Origin: Actinokineospora enzanensis DSM 44649
Lineage (GTDB): Bacteria; Actinomycetota; Actinomycetes; Mycobacteriales; Pseudonocardiaceae
Length of the DNA stretch: 64,000 nucleotides
NCBI RefSeq assembly: GCF_000374445.1
Contig: NZ_KB894403.1
Span: 87,232 to 151,231, forward strand
Reading direction: 5' to 3'
This document shows positions 26,828-35,292 of this stretch, piece by piece. The translations under genes were made by a program, and so were the position numbers. Within the stretch, counting starts at the first letter, position 1. Each line of letters begins with the position of its first letter. The notes under the pieces were generated by a model, which was not told where the DNA came from, did not search any database, and saw only the letters and a program-made list of their open reading frames with translations.

Positions 26828-27870
26828 GCCACCGCCAAAGTCCGTGAGTAGTCGGGGATGTCCGGCAGCGCTCGCATCAGGTTCTCGTGCAGGCGCCGCA
26901 GGACATCGACGGAATGGTCGGTCGCTCGCCAGTCCGCATAGGACACGCCGAAACCGAGTTCCTGCCACAGTCCGGCGTTGCATGCCTCGGCCTCGCCCAG
27001 CGGTTCGAGCAGGACGACCGGGGTGGCCGACCAGAGGGAGTCCAGGAGGGTACCGCCGCCGGGCTTGCTGACCATGGCCATCGCGGAGCGGGTCAGTTCG
27101 AACGAACCGGGAGATCCCGAACCGCGCGTGTACTGGATCGCGCCGTCGCGGACTTCGCCGAACGGGGGATAGCCGTTGTCGAACCACGGGTGCCAGTCGG
27201 GATCCATCATGAAGTATCGCGCGTCAGGCAGTTCGCCGATGTCGCCCGGCTCGTAGGCGAGGATGTCGAGGGCGAACCCGTGCGCGGCCAGATCGGCGAT
27301 CGGTTCGCGGTAGGTGCCCATGCCCCAGCCGCCGCCGTGGGCGTACAACCGCTCGCGGTCGGGCCAGGGGAGTGGGGGGCGCGGGCTGACCGGGACGCTG
27401 CACGGGATGGAGCGGTGGGTGCCGTCGATCATGAAGACGTGGTCGGCTTCGATGTCTCCGCCTCGGCGGAAGGACGGGGAGACCATCGAGTCGATGTGGC
27501 AGATGTCGACGTGCACCGAACTGTCGTAGGTGGACACGTACCGGCGGACGATCGGCAGCCAGAAGCCGGACCAGACGACGATTCTGGTGACGCCGTCGCG
27601 CTGCCACCTCTCCAGCAGCGTCCGCACCGCCTGCTCGTCGGCGGCAGCGGCCGGGTCGGTGGCGAGGCGGTGGCCCGCCTTGGCCAACCGGAAGTCCCGG
27701 TGGAATGCCCATTTCATGTCGGCGGTGGTGGCGAGCTTGCCTGCGGGCAGGAGCCGCTCGATGACGCTGACCTCGGCCCGACAGCCCTGTTCGCGCAGGC
27801 GGTCGGCGAGCAGGAGGCCGGGTACGTGGACGCCGAGTGCCACGCCCGAGGTGAGAATCTGGATCATCAC
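26824..27870 (-). CDS. GT-B-like glycosyltransferase
   Basis: A 348-residue protein with a two-Rossmann layout. The C-terminal half contains MVSKPGGGTLLDSLWSATPVVLLEP, equivalent to the nucleotide-sugar-binding region of MurG/UGT-type glycosyltransferases; the N-terminal half has an acceptor-domain pattern (IQILTSGVALGVHVPGLLLA). No signal peptide or transmembrane segment is visible. It overlaps both neighbours by four bases. The donor is unknown. A nucleotide-sugar epimerase-like activity or a degenerate transferase cannot be excluded. Confidence 0.75.
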   Translation of the reverse strand: MMIQILTSGVALGVHVPGLLLADRLREQGCRAEVSVIERLLPAGKLATTADMKWAFHRDFRLAKAGHRLATDPAAAADEQAVRTLLERWQRDGVTRIVVWSGFWLPIVRRYVSTYDSSVHVDICHIDSMVSPSFRRGGDIEADHVFMIDGTHRSIPCSVPVSPRPPLPWPDRERLYAHGGGWGMGTYREPIADLAAHGFALDILAYEPGDIGELPDARYFMMDPDWHPWFDNGYPPFGEVRDGAIQYTRGSGSPGSFELTRSAMAMVSKPGGGTLLDSLWSATPVVLLEPLGEAEACNAGLWQELGFGVSYADWRATDHSVDVLRRLHENLMRALPDIPDYSRTLAVA

Positions 27871-28826
27871 ACCGTCCTCGGTTCGAGGGCCGCCATGGCC
27901 CGGACCAGGTGCCTGCCGATGAGGGTGGTCATCGGCCGGTGCTCGGGGCCGACGTGCCCACGGGGCGCGGTCTCCACGAGCATGATCAGGTAGAGGTGGC
28001 AGCGGTACATCGCGAGCCGCCGGGTGGCGGCCTGGTCGGTGCGGAGGGTGCCGCCTGCGTCGAGGTAGCCGGTGCGGAAAGGCTCGTCGATGTGGTCCCT
28101 GAACAGCGTCAGGGAGGCCAGGTCGGCCAGTGGGTCACCCCAGAAGGCGCGTTCGGCGTCGATGAGACCGGTGATGCCGTGCGGGCCCAGCAGGATGTTG
28201 CCGTTCCACAGGTCGAAGTGCACCAGGACCGGTGTGGTCACCTCGTCGAGCGCGTGGGCGTGGTCGATGAGAAGGCCCCGGATCCGGTCGGCCGGTCGGG
28301 GCAATGTGACGGCGAACCGGTCGGCGTCGCGCAGGATGCTCTCGACCATCGCGAGGAACGCGGAGCGCCAGGTGCTGGATTGCTCTCCGTGGGGGTAGCC
28401 GAACGTCGTGCCGGTGGATCGGTGCACTCCGGCGACGATGCCGCCCAGCTGGTGTCGGAGGTGGTCGTGGTCGGGGCGGGTCCCGAGGTCGTGCCAGCTG
28501 TCGCCAGGGAGTTCGGTCATGACCAGGAAATCCCGGTCGATGACGCGGCGGGAGAAGTCGGCGGTCAGGACGCGGGGGACCGGGGCGGTGACGGTCCGGT
28601 AGAACAGGGCCTCGGTGCGGAGCAGGTCGTGCTCGTAGGCCATGGTCGGCGTGTCGGGGCCGGGGGCGATCTTGACCAGCAGGCCCGAGCCGTCGGTGAG
28701 CCGGACGCGGTAGGCGGTGTTGAAGGTGGTGTTGCCGAGGCGGGTGGCGGATTTCACCAGGTCGGGGGCGATCCGGGCGGCGGCCAGGATGGCTGCCCGG
28801 CGGTCGAGCACGGAGTCAGGCTGCAT
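27867..28826 (-). CDS. APH-family small-molecule kinase
   Basis: A 319-residue aminoglycoside-phosphotransferase-fold protein. It has VLVHFDLWNGNIL (a Brenner-type motif with catalytic Asp and Asn), GLIDAERAFWGDPLADLA (the Mg-binding Asp) and a lysine strand LLVKIAPG. Such kinases phosphorylate hydroxyls of sugars, amino acids or antibiotics. Next to a glycosyltransferase it could phosphorylate a sugar or the final product, as a biosynthetic or a resistance step. It overlaps the upstream ATP-grasp gene by 11 bases and the glycosyltransferase by four. Confidence 0.85.
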   Translation of the reverse strand: MQPDSVLDRRAAILAAARIAPDLVKSATRLGNTTFNTAYRVRLTDGSGLLVKIAPGPDTPTMAYEHDLLRTEALFYRTVTAPVPRVLTADFSRRVIDRDFLVMTELPGDSWHDLGTRPDHDHLRHQLGGIVAGVHRSTGTTFGYPHGEQSSTWRSAFLAMVESILRDADRFAVTLPRPADRIRGLLIDHAHALDEVTTPVLVHFDLWNGNILLGPHGITGLIDAERAFWGDPLADLASLTLFRDHIDEPFRTGYLDAGGTLRTDQAATRRLAMYRCHLYLIMLVETAPRGHVGPEHRPMTTLIGRHLVRAMAALEPRTV

Positions 28827-30096
28827 CGGCGGTACCTCGCACGCTCATGCCGGTGGCCACCACCGCACTGAGCAGCCGGTGCCGCAATGCTCCGACGTCC
28901 GCGGGCGCGCACATCAGCGCGCAGTACACCCGGCCGCCGGGTGCGGCCAGGGCGCTGCCGCTGAGCAGGCAGACTCCAGGTCGGGCACCGCCCTCGTACC
29001 GGATCCCGCGCCGCCGTAGGACCTCGGCCAGGGTGTCGATGCCCAGGCCGCGCGGGACCTGCAGGGTCAGCTGGGCGAGGTGGCAGCGCAGCCCGTGTGC
29101 GCGCACCCGCTCGTCGAGCGTCAGGGTGAGCAGGCCCAGTGACTGCCGGGCGTTGATCTCCAGGACCGGTACCAGGCTGCCGTCGCGGAGCAACATGGAG
29201 TCCACCCCGACCGGGCCCCAATAGCCTGCCCGAGCCAGTCGCTCCGAGACCTTCTCCAGAACGTCGAAATAACCTCGCTCGCGCAGTGCGGCGATCAGCG
29301 CAGGCTCGGCCGGGGCGGAGCCGATGTGCCGGAACCCCTCGTTCGTCATGGTCTGTGCGCCGAGCAGTCGGGAGTCGCCGTCCCGGGCGATGATCAGGTG
29401 TGCGGAGAAGTCGAGGTGCTTGTCGAACTTCGGTTGGACGATCAGCTCCACCCGCCTGCCCCGGACGACCTGCGCGCGCAATGTGCGGACGATGGCTCGG
29501 AGTACTCCGTCGGTCGGCACCGCCAGCATCGCCCGCCCGGACACCCCGAACGGGTCCTTGACCACCGCGACACCCGGGATGCCCGCGACGGCGGCGGCCA
29601 GCTCGTCCGGCGAACGCACGGCCTGCCCGGCGCCGAGCAGGCCGAGTTCGCGCACGAGTTCGTTGGACCACGACTTGGAGTTGACCTCGGCGACGACGTC
29701 CGCCGCCGGGAACGAGCGATCCCACCCGAAGCGGGCGGCGAGCGCGACCGTGTCGTCCAGCACCGAGTAGGGCGACAGGCCGGAGCAGCCGCCGACCAGG
29801 TCGAGTGCCCCCGGGTCGGCCAGCACGAGCCGTTCCAGCGTGTCCGCCTGGTCGCCGGGCACCACGCGGTGGTCGAACTCGATCCCGCAGGCCGCGAGGC
29901 TCTCCCGGACCCCGGCGGCGACCGGCCGCCGGGTGAGCAGCAGGTCGCCGGGCGCGCAGAATGCTCCGAGCAGCTCGGTCATGCCGATCGGGGCGGTCTG
30001 CTCGGAGCGCGCCGAGGGGAGCTCGGCCAGATCGGCCGGGCGCCACCACCGCTCGGTGTCGAAGGTGCCCAGGTGCGCGGTCCGGCGGGCGGTCAA
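28816..30096 (-). CDS. ATP-grasp ligase
   Basis: A 426-residue protein with ATP-grasp features: the phosphate loop AVVKDPFGVSGRAM, ELIVQPKFDKHLDF, and the metal-binding VLEINARQSLGLLTL. About 100 residues before the grasp core form a pre-ATP-grasp domain, and about 90 residues follow it. ATP-grasp ligases form an acyl phosphate and couple it to an amine, thiol or alcohol. Its start overlaps the ACP stop by four bases, so it may load or modify the carrier-bound acyl group or make an amide bond to it. Substrates are unknown. Confidence 0.85.
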   Translation of the reverse strand: MTARRTAHLGTFDTERWWRPADLAELPSARSEQTAPIGMTELLGAFCAPGDLLLTRRPVAAGVRESLAACGIEFDHRVVPGDQADTLERLVLADPGALDLVGGCSGLSPYSVLDDTVALAARFGWDRSFPAADVVAEVNSKSWSNELVRELGLLGAGQAVRSPDELAAAVAGIPGVAVVKDPFGVSGRAMLAVPTDGVLRAIVRTLRAQVVRGRRVELIVQPKFDKHLDFSAHLIIARDGDSRLLGAQTMTNEGFRHIGSAPAEPALIAALRERGYFDVLEKVSERLARAGYWGPVGVDSMLLRDGSLVPVLEINARQSLGLLTLTLDERVRAHGLRCHLAQLTLQVPRGLGIDTLAEVLRRRGIRYEGGARPGVCLLSGSALAAPGGRVYCALMCAPADVGALRHRLLSAVVATGMSVRGTADAA

Positions 30097-30353
30097 CTCG
30101 ACGTCACCGCCGTCAGCCGCTCGACGTATCCGGCGAACTGGCCGATCGCGCGCAGGTCGTCCAGCTCCAGGTTCTCGTAGTCCAGCTCAAGGCCGAACTC
30201 GTCCTCGATGCCGAGCAGGAACGCGATCATCTGCAGCGAGTCCAGCCCGAACTCCTCGACGAGATCCGCGCCGGACCCGACCTCGGCCACCGTCGTCCCG
30301 TTCGCCAGCACGCCGACCAGCACCCGCTTGACCCGGGATTCCACATCGGACAC
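30093..30353 (-). CDS. Acyl carrier protein of the radical SAM cassette
   Basis: An 86-residue acidic protein with the phosphopantetheine site EFGLDSLQM (Ser39) and four predicted helices. It is three bases downstream of the radical SAM gene and overlaps the ATP-grasp gene, so it is the natural shared scaffold of the cassette. The DSL site is of the general ACP type and differs from the SSLFAL carrier of the FkbH set, which suggests separate partners. Confidence 0.92.
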   Translation of the reverse strand: MSDVESRVKRVLVGVLANGTTVAEVGSGADLVEEFGLDSLQMIAFLLGIEDEFGLELDYENLELDDLRAIGQFAGYVERLTAVTSS

Positions 30354-30356
30354 TGC

Positions 30357-31523
30357 TCACACTCCGTTGAGGTAGAGGAGGATGCACTTGGAGCAGACCG
30401 GCATCATGCCGGTGGCGGACAGGATCCGGCGGACCTCCCGGAACGACCGGCTCTGCCAGAGCTCCCCGACCTCGGTGTGATAGAGGTTGCCGACCACGAA
30501 CTCGGGGAAGAACTTGCACGAGCTGACATTGCCATCGGCGTGCACCTCCAGGCGGTTCGACACCGCGAGGCACTTGCTCCGACGCTGCGCGGGCCGCGAG
30601 GTACCGAGGATGAAGTCGTCGATCTCGTCGTCGTCCAGCTGCGGCTGATACCGGATCCGGACCCGCCAGGCCCGGCTCGCCAGTCGGCGCATGGACTCGC
30701 GCAGCACCGGCAGGCACTCCTCGGGCAGCCGGTAGGTGTAGGAGTGCCAGGTCGGCTTGGCCGTCCCGGTGTCCGGCCGCAGCCAGGCGAAGGACTCGGC
30801 GTAGACGCGGTCCATCGCGGCCGCGACCTCGGGGCTGATGTACCAGGGGAACTGGAAGTAGACCGTGTTGACGCCCAGCTCCTCGGCCCACTCCATGAAC
30901 TCGTACATCTTGTCCACGGTCATGTGCGAGACCATGCAGTTGAGCGACAGCTCGCCGAGGAAACCGCCGTCGCGTTTGAGGTCGAGCATCCGCCGGATGT
31001 TGTCCTCGGTGCGCCGGAACGTCCCCTTCCCGCGCAGCGCCTCGTGGTCCGCGCCGAGCCCGTCCAGGCTGACCAGCAGGTTGAGATGCTCGCCGATCCG
31101 CAGCAGATCGTCGAGATGGCGTTTGAACAGCAATCCGTTCGTGCACATGGTGACCGTCCGTGGATACCGCACGAGCAAATCGGCGATATCCCGGAAACGG
31201 CTGTGCATCATCGGTTCGCCGCCCCAGAGGAACAGCTTCGCCCGCGTCGTCGACAGCAGGCTCTCGACGATCTCCACGCCGAGTTCGGTCCGCTGCCGCT
31301 GTGGACTGAAGTCCCGGAAGAACCCCTGCTCGTTCCACTGGTAACAGTGGCTGCACCGCAGGTTGCACCGATACGTGAGTTGCAGGCACATCTCCTGCGG
31401 CAACGGCGTCGCGTACTCCGGATCGACCAGCACGTTCTTCCGCGCCCCGGATCGGATCGCCACCGTGTGCTTGATGTCCGCGAATTCCTTGGCGTTGAGC
31501 TTCCGCGTCGTAATCGGCCGCAT
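30357..31523 (-). CDS. Radical SAM enzyme with SPASM-like C-terminal domain
   Basis: A 388-residue protein with the radical SAM cluster motif CNLRCSHC (Cys53, Cys57, Cys60). After a TIM-barrel core comes a C-terminal SPASM-type Cys array (KCLAVSNRLEVHADGNVSSC and CSKCILLYLNG) expected to hold one or two auxiliary 4Fe-4S clusters. SPASM enzymes modify peptides, proteins, sugars or, less often, small molecules. No RiPP precursor is seen beside it; the adjacent gene is an ACP, suggesting a carrier-bound or free amino-acid substrate. It is the first gene of the leftward cassette; GGTGGG upstream of ATG 31523 is a weak ribosome site. Confidence 0.9.
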   Translation of the reverse strand: MRPITTRKLNAKEFADIKHTVAIRSGARKNVLVDPEYATPLPQEMCLQLTYRCNLRCSHCYQWNEQGFFRDFSPQRQRTELGVEIVESLLSTTRAKLFLWGGEPMMHSRFRDIADLLVRYPRTVTMCTNGLLFKRHLDDLLRIGEHLNLLVSLDGLGADHEALRGKGTFRRTEDNIRRMLDLKRDGGFLGELSLNCMVSHMTVDKMYEFMEWAEELGVNTVYFQFPWYISPEVAAAMDRVYAESFAWLRPDTGTAKPTWHSYTYRLPEECLPVLRESMRRLASRAWRVRIRYQPQLDDDEIDDFILGTSRPAQRRSKCLAVSNRLEVHADGNVSSCKFFPEFVVGNLYHTEVGELWQSRSFREVRRILSATGMMPVCSKCILLYLNGV

Positions 31524-32196
31524 GGATTCCCACCCGTCGCCGGACGATGGATTTCGTCCTCACGGTAGGTCCGCCCCCGGAATCCCGGCACCCCTTGTCC
31601 GGTATAGGGGTGGACGCCGCCGGAATGTCCCGCAGGGGCGCGGATGTCCGGTCGCGGGCCCGCGAATGGACCGGGCCGGACGTCGCATGTGGTCTGCTGT
31701 CCGGCCGATCGTCCGGTGCCGAACGTTCTCCGCGTTCGGTGGCGACAATCGCGATCATCGGCGCTACCATCACATCCTGCTCCTGTCACATTGCCATGTC
31801 CGCATGTGGCCGAAAACGGCGGCCGCTTGTGGGCGGCGACCGATCCGCGCGGCCGGTGGTGTCGGACATCGCCGGACGCCGGATGGGGTAACCGGCCCGA
31901 TTGGGCCGGTCGGGTCGCCTCGATACCGCGTTCGCTCACCGGGTCGGACGACCTTCGGCCACCGGACAGCGCAGTCCGACGTACTCTCGGTAGGTCCGGG
32001 AAGGTTTTTCGGGAATATACCTCGGCTGACCTGCATATTGCACCGAGCAGGTTGTTGCGCATTGGTCACGGTGGTAGCGGTTATTGGACTTTGCGCCGAA
32101 TGGGTGGATTGCCTGGTGTCCCGGAACGGGTGAGCCGCGCGCGGCGACGTGGTCTGTGATCCACACCCGGTGGAGTTCTTCGGTGCAGGGGGAAAT
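31524..32196. other. Divergent intergenic region, 673 bases
   Basis: No frame in this stretch shows family similarity or biased third-position use. It separates the leftward radical SAM operon from the rightward methyltransferase gene and so should hold both promoters. The part around 32020-32100 is comparatively A+T rich (TTGCGCATTGG, GGTTATTGG), but no single promoter stands out. I found no riboswitch or terminator. Confidence 0.5.
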
Positions 32197-32862
32197 GTGG
32201 CTACGCTGAGCCAGCGGTTGAAGCAGAAGCTGAACAACCCGGACGACACCAGATCGGTGTCCGGGCGGGCCAGGGCCAAGCGGTGGGACCGGTTGCTGCT
32301 CAGCTTCCCCGACCTGGCCGAGATGCGCGTGCTCGACCTCGGCGGACTGCCCGGCTTCTGGCTCAACGCCTCGGTCCGCCCGGCCGAGGTGACCACGGTG
32401 AACCTGGTCGAGGCCGAGTCGCCGGGCCCCTGGCTGCGCCACCTGGTCGACGACGCCTGCGGCCCGACCGGCCTCGGCGCGGAGACCTTCGACCTGGTCG
32501 TCTCCAACAGCCTCATCGAACACGTCGGCGGCTACACCGCGCGAAGACGCCTGGCCGACGTGATTCGCTCGTCCGCGCCCCGGCACTGGGTGCAGACCCC
32601 CTACCGGTACTTCCCGGTCGAGCCGCACTGGGTGTTCCCCGGCCTGCAGTTCCTGCCGCCGCACCTGCGCGCGAAGGTCATCCCGCACTGGCCCTTCGGC
32701 CACTCGAACCTCGACTACCACGGCGCCCTGGACGCGGCCCTGGCCTGCGAGCTGCTCTCCCTGTCCGAGATGCGCCTGCTCTTCCCCGACTCCTTCATCT
32801 GGCACGAGAAGGTCGCAGGCCTGACCAAGTCCCTGGTGGCCATCCGCCAACTGGAGCGATAA
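32197..32862 (+). CDS. SAM-dependent methyltransferase-like protein
   Basis: A 221-residue protein with a motif-I segment MRVLDLGGLPGFWLN, the acidic VNLVEAESPG and the motif FDLVVSNSLIEHVGG typical of class I methyltransferases. Many related proteins sit in glycan or natural-product clusters. Start set at GTG 32197, with CAGGGGG about five bases upstream; the frame is open back to 32149 but without a better site. It may belong with the radical SAM cassette, with which it shares an intergenic region. Confidence 0.82.
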   Translation: MATLSQRLKQKLNNPDDTRSVSGRARAKRWDRLLLSFPDLAEMRVLDLGGLPGFWLNASVRPAEVTTVNLVEAESPGPWLRHLVDDACGPTGLGAETFDLVVSNSLIEHVGGYTARRRLADVIRSSAPRHWVQTPYRYFPVEPHWVFPGLQFLPPHLRAKVIPHWPFGHSNLDYHGALDAALACELLSLSEMRLLFPDSFIWHEKVAGLTKSLVAIRQLER

Positions 32863-32963
32863 CCTGCCGCGTCGGCTTGTCCGTCGGTCGGGAGCTACCC
32901 GAAAACCGTTCCGCCCCGGGCGGGGTCGTTGCCTATCCTGGTCCCGACCGGGGGAGGACTGGC

Positions 32964-33344
32964 GTGCGACTGTTCACAGTGGACTCATGGGTGGCGGGTG
33001 CCGCGAAACCGTTGGCGTGGCTGTTGTTGGAGCTGGGCCCGGAGGTGGCGGCCCTGCGGTGGCGGAACTCCTTTGTGGAGTTCGACGGCGCCGGTGACGA
33101 GGATGTCGTCGAGGCGGCCGACGGGGTGAGCACCTGGGAGCTGCTCCGGCACACCACGCCCGATGTGCAGGTGGTCGACGGCCGGTTCGACGGCTATTCG
33201 GGCGACGCTCTGGTGGTGCGGCTGGAAGCGGTCGGGGGTGAATCCTGGGAGGTGAACATCGCCCGGGAATCCATGGCCGACCACTTCCTGGCCGCCCGCC
33301 CGGACGCCGTCGAGGTGTTCGATGTCGTGCCCGGCGCGGCCTGA
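32964..33344 (+). CDS. Small acidic protein of unknown function
   Basis: A 126-residue soluble, acidic protein (many Asp/Glu, WELLRHTTPDVQVVDG). No signal peptide, transmembrane segment or known motif is recognised. GTG at 32964 is preceded by a strong GGGGGAGGA site, which argues that it is real. Its 3' end is overlapped on the other strand by the run-on C-terminus of the NTPase gene, a sign that the latter was truncated beside it. Confidence 0.6.
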   Translation: MRLFTVDSWVAGAAKPLAWLLLELGPEVAALRWRNSFVEFDGAGDEDVVEAADGVSTWELLRHTTPDVQVVDGRFDGYSGDALVVRLEAVGGESWEVNIARESMADHFLAARPDAVEVFDVVPGAA

Positions 33345-34933
33345 CGTCCGCGCCGGGTGACCGCCACGAGGGTCAGGATCGCGAAGGCGGCGATGGCGGC
33401 GCGGTGCAGGCGGGTCGTGCGGCGTTGACGGTGGGTCGACGCGGTGAGGAAGGTCTGGATGCGGTCGCCGGGCGGTGGGTTCTCCTCGACGTGGTCGCGG
33501 GCGGCGGTCAGGCGGTTGCCCCGGTAGAGCAGGCTGGGGTCACGGTCGGCGTGCTCCCAGGCGGCGGCCGCGTCGGAGAGTTCCCGGCGGGTCCGCAGTC
33601 CCGCGCGGTCCTCGTCGATCCAGCCGCGCAGGCGTGGCCAGGCAGGCAGCAGCGACTCGTGGGTGATCTCGGCCGTGTCCGCGTCGAGGGCGACCAGGCG
33701 CGCGCTCACCAACGTCTCAAGATCACCGCAGGCGAGTTCGCCACGGGAGACTCGCAGGCGAGCGGGCTCGTCGTTCGCGTCGACCGTGACCAGCGACAGC
33801 AGGGTGTTCCGCATGAGCCGCTGCTGCTCGCCCGGCAACGCGCTGTACAAGGACTCGGCGGTCCGGGCCAACGCGTGCCGGATGCCGCCCGCCGCCTCGT
33901 ATCCGGCCAGGGTCAGCGTGTTGCCCCGCCGTCGCCGCCAGGTTTCCTGCAACGCCCGTGACACCAGCGGCAGAACGTTCGCCTGCCCGCACACGTCCGC
34001 CATCACCCGTGCCAGCAACGCGCCCTCCACCGTGCACCCCGCGCGGACCGCGGGCTGGGTGATCGCCTGCCACAGCTCGTCGGCGGTCATCGGCGCGACC
34101 ACGACCTGACCACCCCGCATCGCGGCCACGAGTTCCGGGTGTTCGGCGCAGCGCTCACGGGAATCGGCGCGCATGCCCACCACGACCCGCGTGCGGCTGT
34201 TCGGTGCCGACGCCGCCGTCACCAACGCGGCGATGAACGACGCCCGCTCGCCGGGGTCCGCGCACCGCGTGAAAATCTCCTCGAACTGGTCCACCACCAG
34301 CACGAGTTCCACGTCCGCAGGCTGATCGGCCAACACCTGCAGCACGCTCAGGTGCAGCGCCCGCGGATCCCGCCGCAACTCCGCGGCCAGCTCGACCGCC
34401 GACCGACGCCCCGCCGCCGCGATCCGGGTGGCGCATTCCTCGATCGGATGCGGACCGGTCGTCATCAGCACTGACGGCCGTACATCGGCCAGTCGCGGTG
34501 ACACTCCGGCCCGCAAAAGCGAGGACTTTCCCGATCCGGACGCGCCGAGAACGGCGACGAACCGGCGCGTCCGCACCTGCCTCAGCACATTCTCGACAAG
34601 CCGTTCCCGGCCGAAGAACCATTCGGCGTCTGCGGCCTGGAATGCCGCCGATCCCGCATACGGCCCCCGCCATCCGGCGGGCTCATTGCCCGCCGGGGAA
34701 TCAGGCGCCATCTCGGCCGTCGCGGCCCGCCAGCGGGTCTCCCAGTCAGCCGTATCCCCGTCACACGCCCGCACGTACGCCAGGGTGACGGCCAGGCTCG
34801 GCAACCGACGGCCCGCGGCCGCGTCGGCCAGCGTCGAGGACGAGTAGTGCGCCCGTCTGGCCAGCAGTCGGTACGGCGGCCTGCCCGCCCGCTCCCGCAG
34901 TCTCCGCAGGTCGGCGGCGAAGTCGTGGACCAT
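33194..34933 (-). CDS. HTH/nSTAND-type NTPase, truncated after its membrane helix
   Basis: A 579-residue frame. Residues 1-90 form an XRE-like helix-turn-helix (LRRLRERAG, SSSTLADAAAGRRLPS). Next comes an nSTAND1-type NTPase with Walker A AVLGASGSGKSSLLRAG, Walker B LVLVVDQFEEIF, and the winged region ITHESLLPAWPRLRGWI. One transmembrane helix (FAILTLVAVT) lies near residue 530. Family members continue with a long WD40 propeller; here the frame instead runs about 50 low-complexity residues into the neighbouring gene on the opposite strand. ATG 34933 has GGAGG eight bases upstream. The missing WD40 part appears to be the fragment at 40463-41392. The protein is probably inactive or altered as a signalling ATPase. 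Confidence 0.8.
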   Translation of the reverse strand: MVHDFAADLRRLRERAGRPPYRLLARRAHYSSSTLADAAAGRRLPSLAVTLAYVRACDGDTADWETRWRAATAEMAPDSPAGNEPAGWRGPYAGSAAFQAADAEWFFGRERLVENVLRQVRTRRFVAVLGASGSGKSSLLRAGVSPRLADVRPSVLMTTGPHPIEECATRIAAAGRRSAVELAAELRRDPRALHLSVLQVLADQPADVELVLVVDQFEEIFTRCADPGERASFIAALVTAASAPNSRTRVVVGMRADSRERCAEHPELVAAMRGGQVVVAPMTADELWQAITQPAVRAGCTVEGALLARVMADVCGQANVLPLVSRALQETWRRRRGNTLTLAGYEAAGGIRHALARTAESLYSALPGEQQRLMRNTLLSLVTVDANDEPARLRVSRGELACGDLETLVSARLVALDADTAEITHESLLPAWPRLRGWIDEDRAGLRTRRELSDAAAAWEHADRDPSLLYRGNRLTAARDHVEENPPPGDRIQTFLTASTHRQRRTTRLHRAAIAAFAILTLVAVTRRGRQAAPGTTSNTSTASGRAARKWSAMDSRAMFTSQDSPPTASSRTTRASPE

Positions 34934-35019
34934 GTCGTCGCCCTCCAGCGGCCGCTCGGCACGAGGCACGGCCTGGCCCCCCTTCCAGGTCAGTCGAGCA
35001 CCCTCATTGTCCGAACACC

Positions 35020-35053
35020 GTTGTCCGGCGTCCACCGACCGACACCGGACAAC
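35020..35053. promoter_or_regulatory. Inverted repeat, candidate operator
   Basis: GTTGTCCGG (35020-35028) and its exact complement (35045-35053) are separated by 16 bases, and a third half-like copy TTGTCCG lies at 35007-35013. They sit in the 34934-35292 gap between the divergent HTH-NTPase gene and the KSIII gene, where a regulator of either unit could bind. Nothing else could be assigned in the gap. Confidence 0.35.
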
Positions 35054-35292
35054 CCACTTGGAGTAGACCGGAACATGGATCGCGACCACGGAGCGAACAC
35101 AGGACCGAACCGGTCCGTGCGTGTACCGCAGGTGAACTCCGTGTTATGAGGATCATTCAGCAATCGCCCGTTCGGGCACTAAGACGACAAGCGGAAGCAG
35201 GTGGGCATGCGCCTATCCCCGGCCATGGACCGATGCCGGAAGACGAGGGCAAACCGCGCGAAAGACCCGCACGAACATCGGGGGACAAGGTA

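Noticed and set aside
30093..31523. Radical SAM gene as part of a RiPP system with the ACP gene as precursor
   Set aside because: The 86-residue product has the DSL phosphopantetheine site and carrier helices, so it is an ACP and not a precursor peptide; no other small Cys/Ser-rich peptide gene was seen in the cassette.
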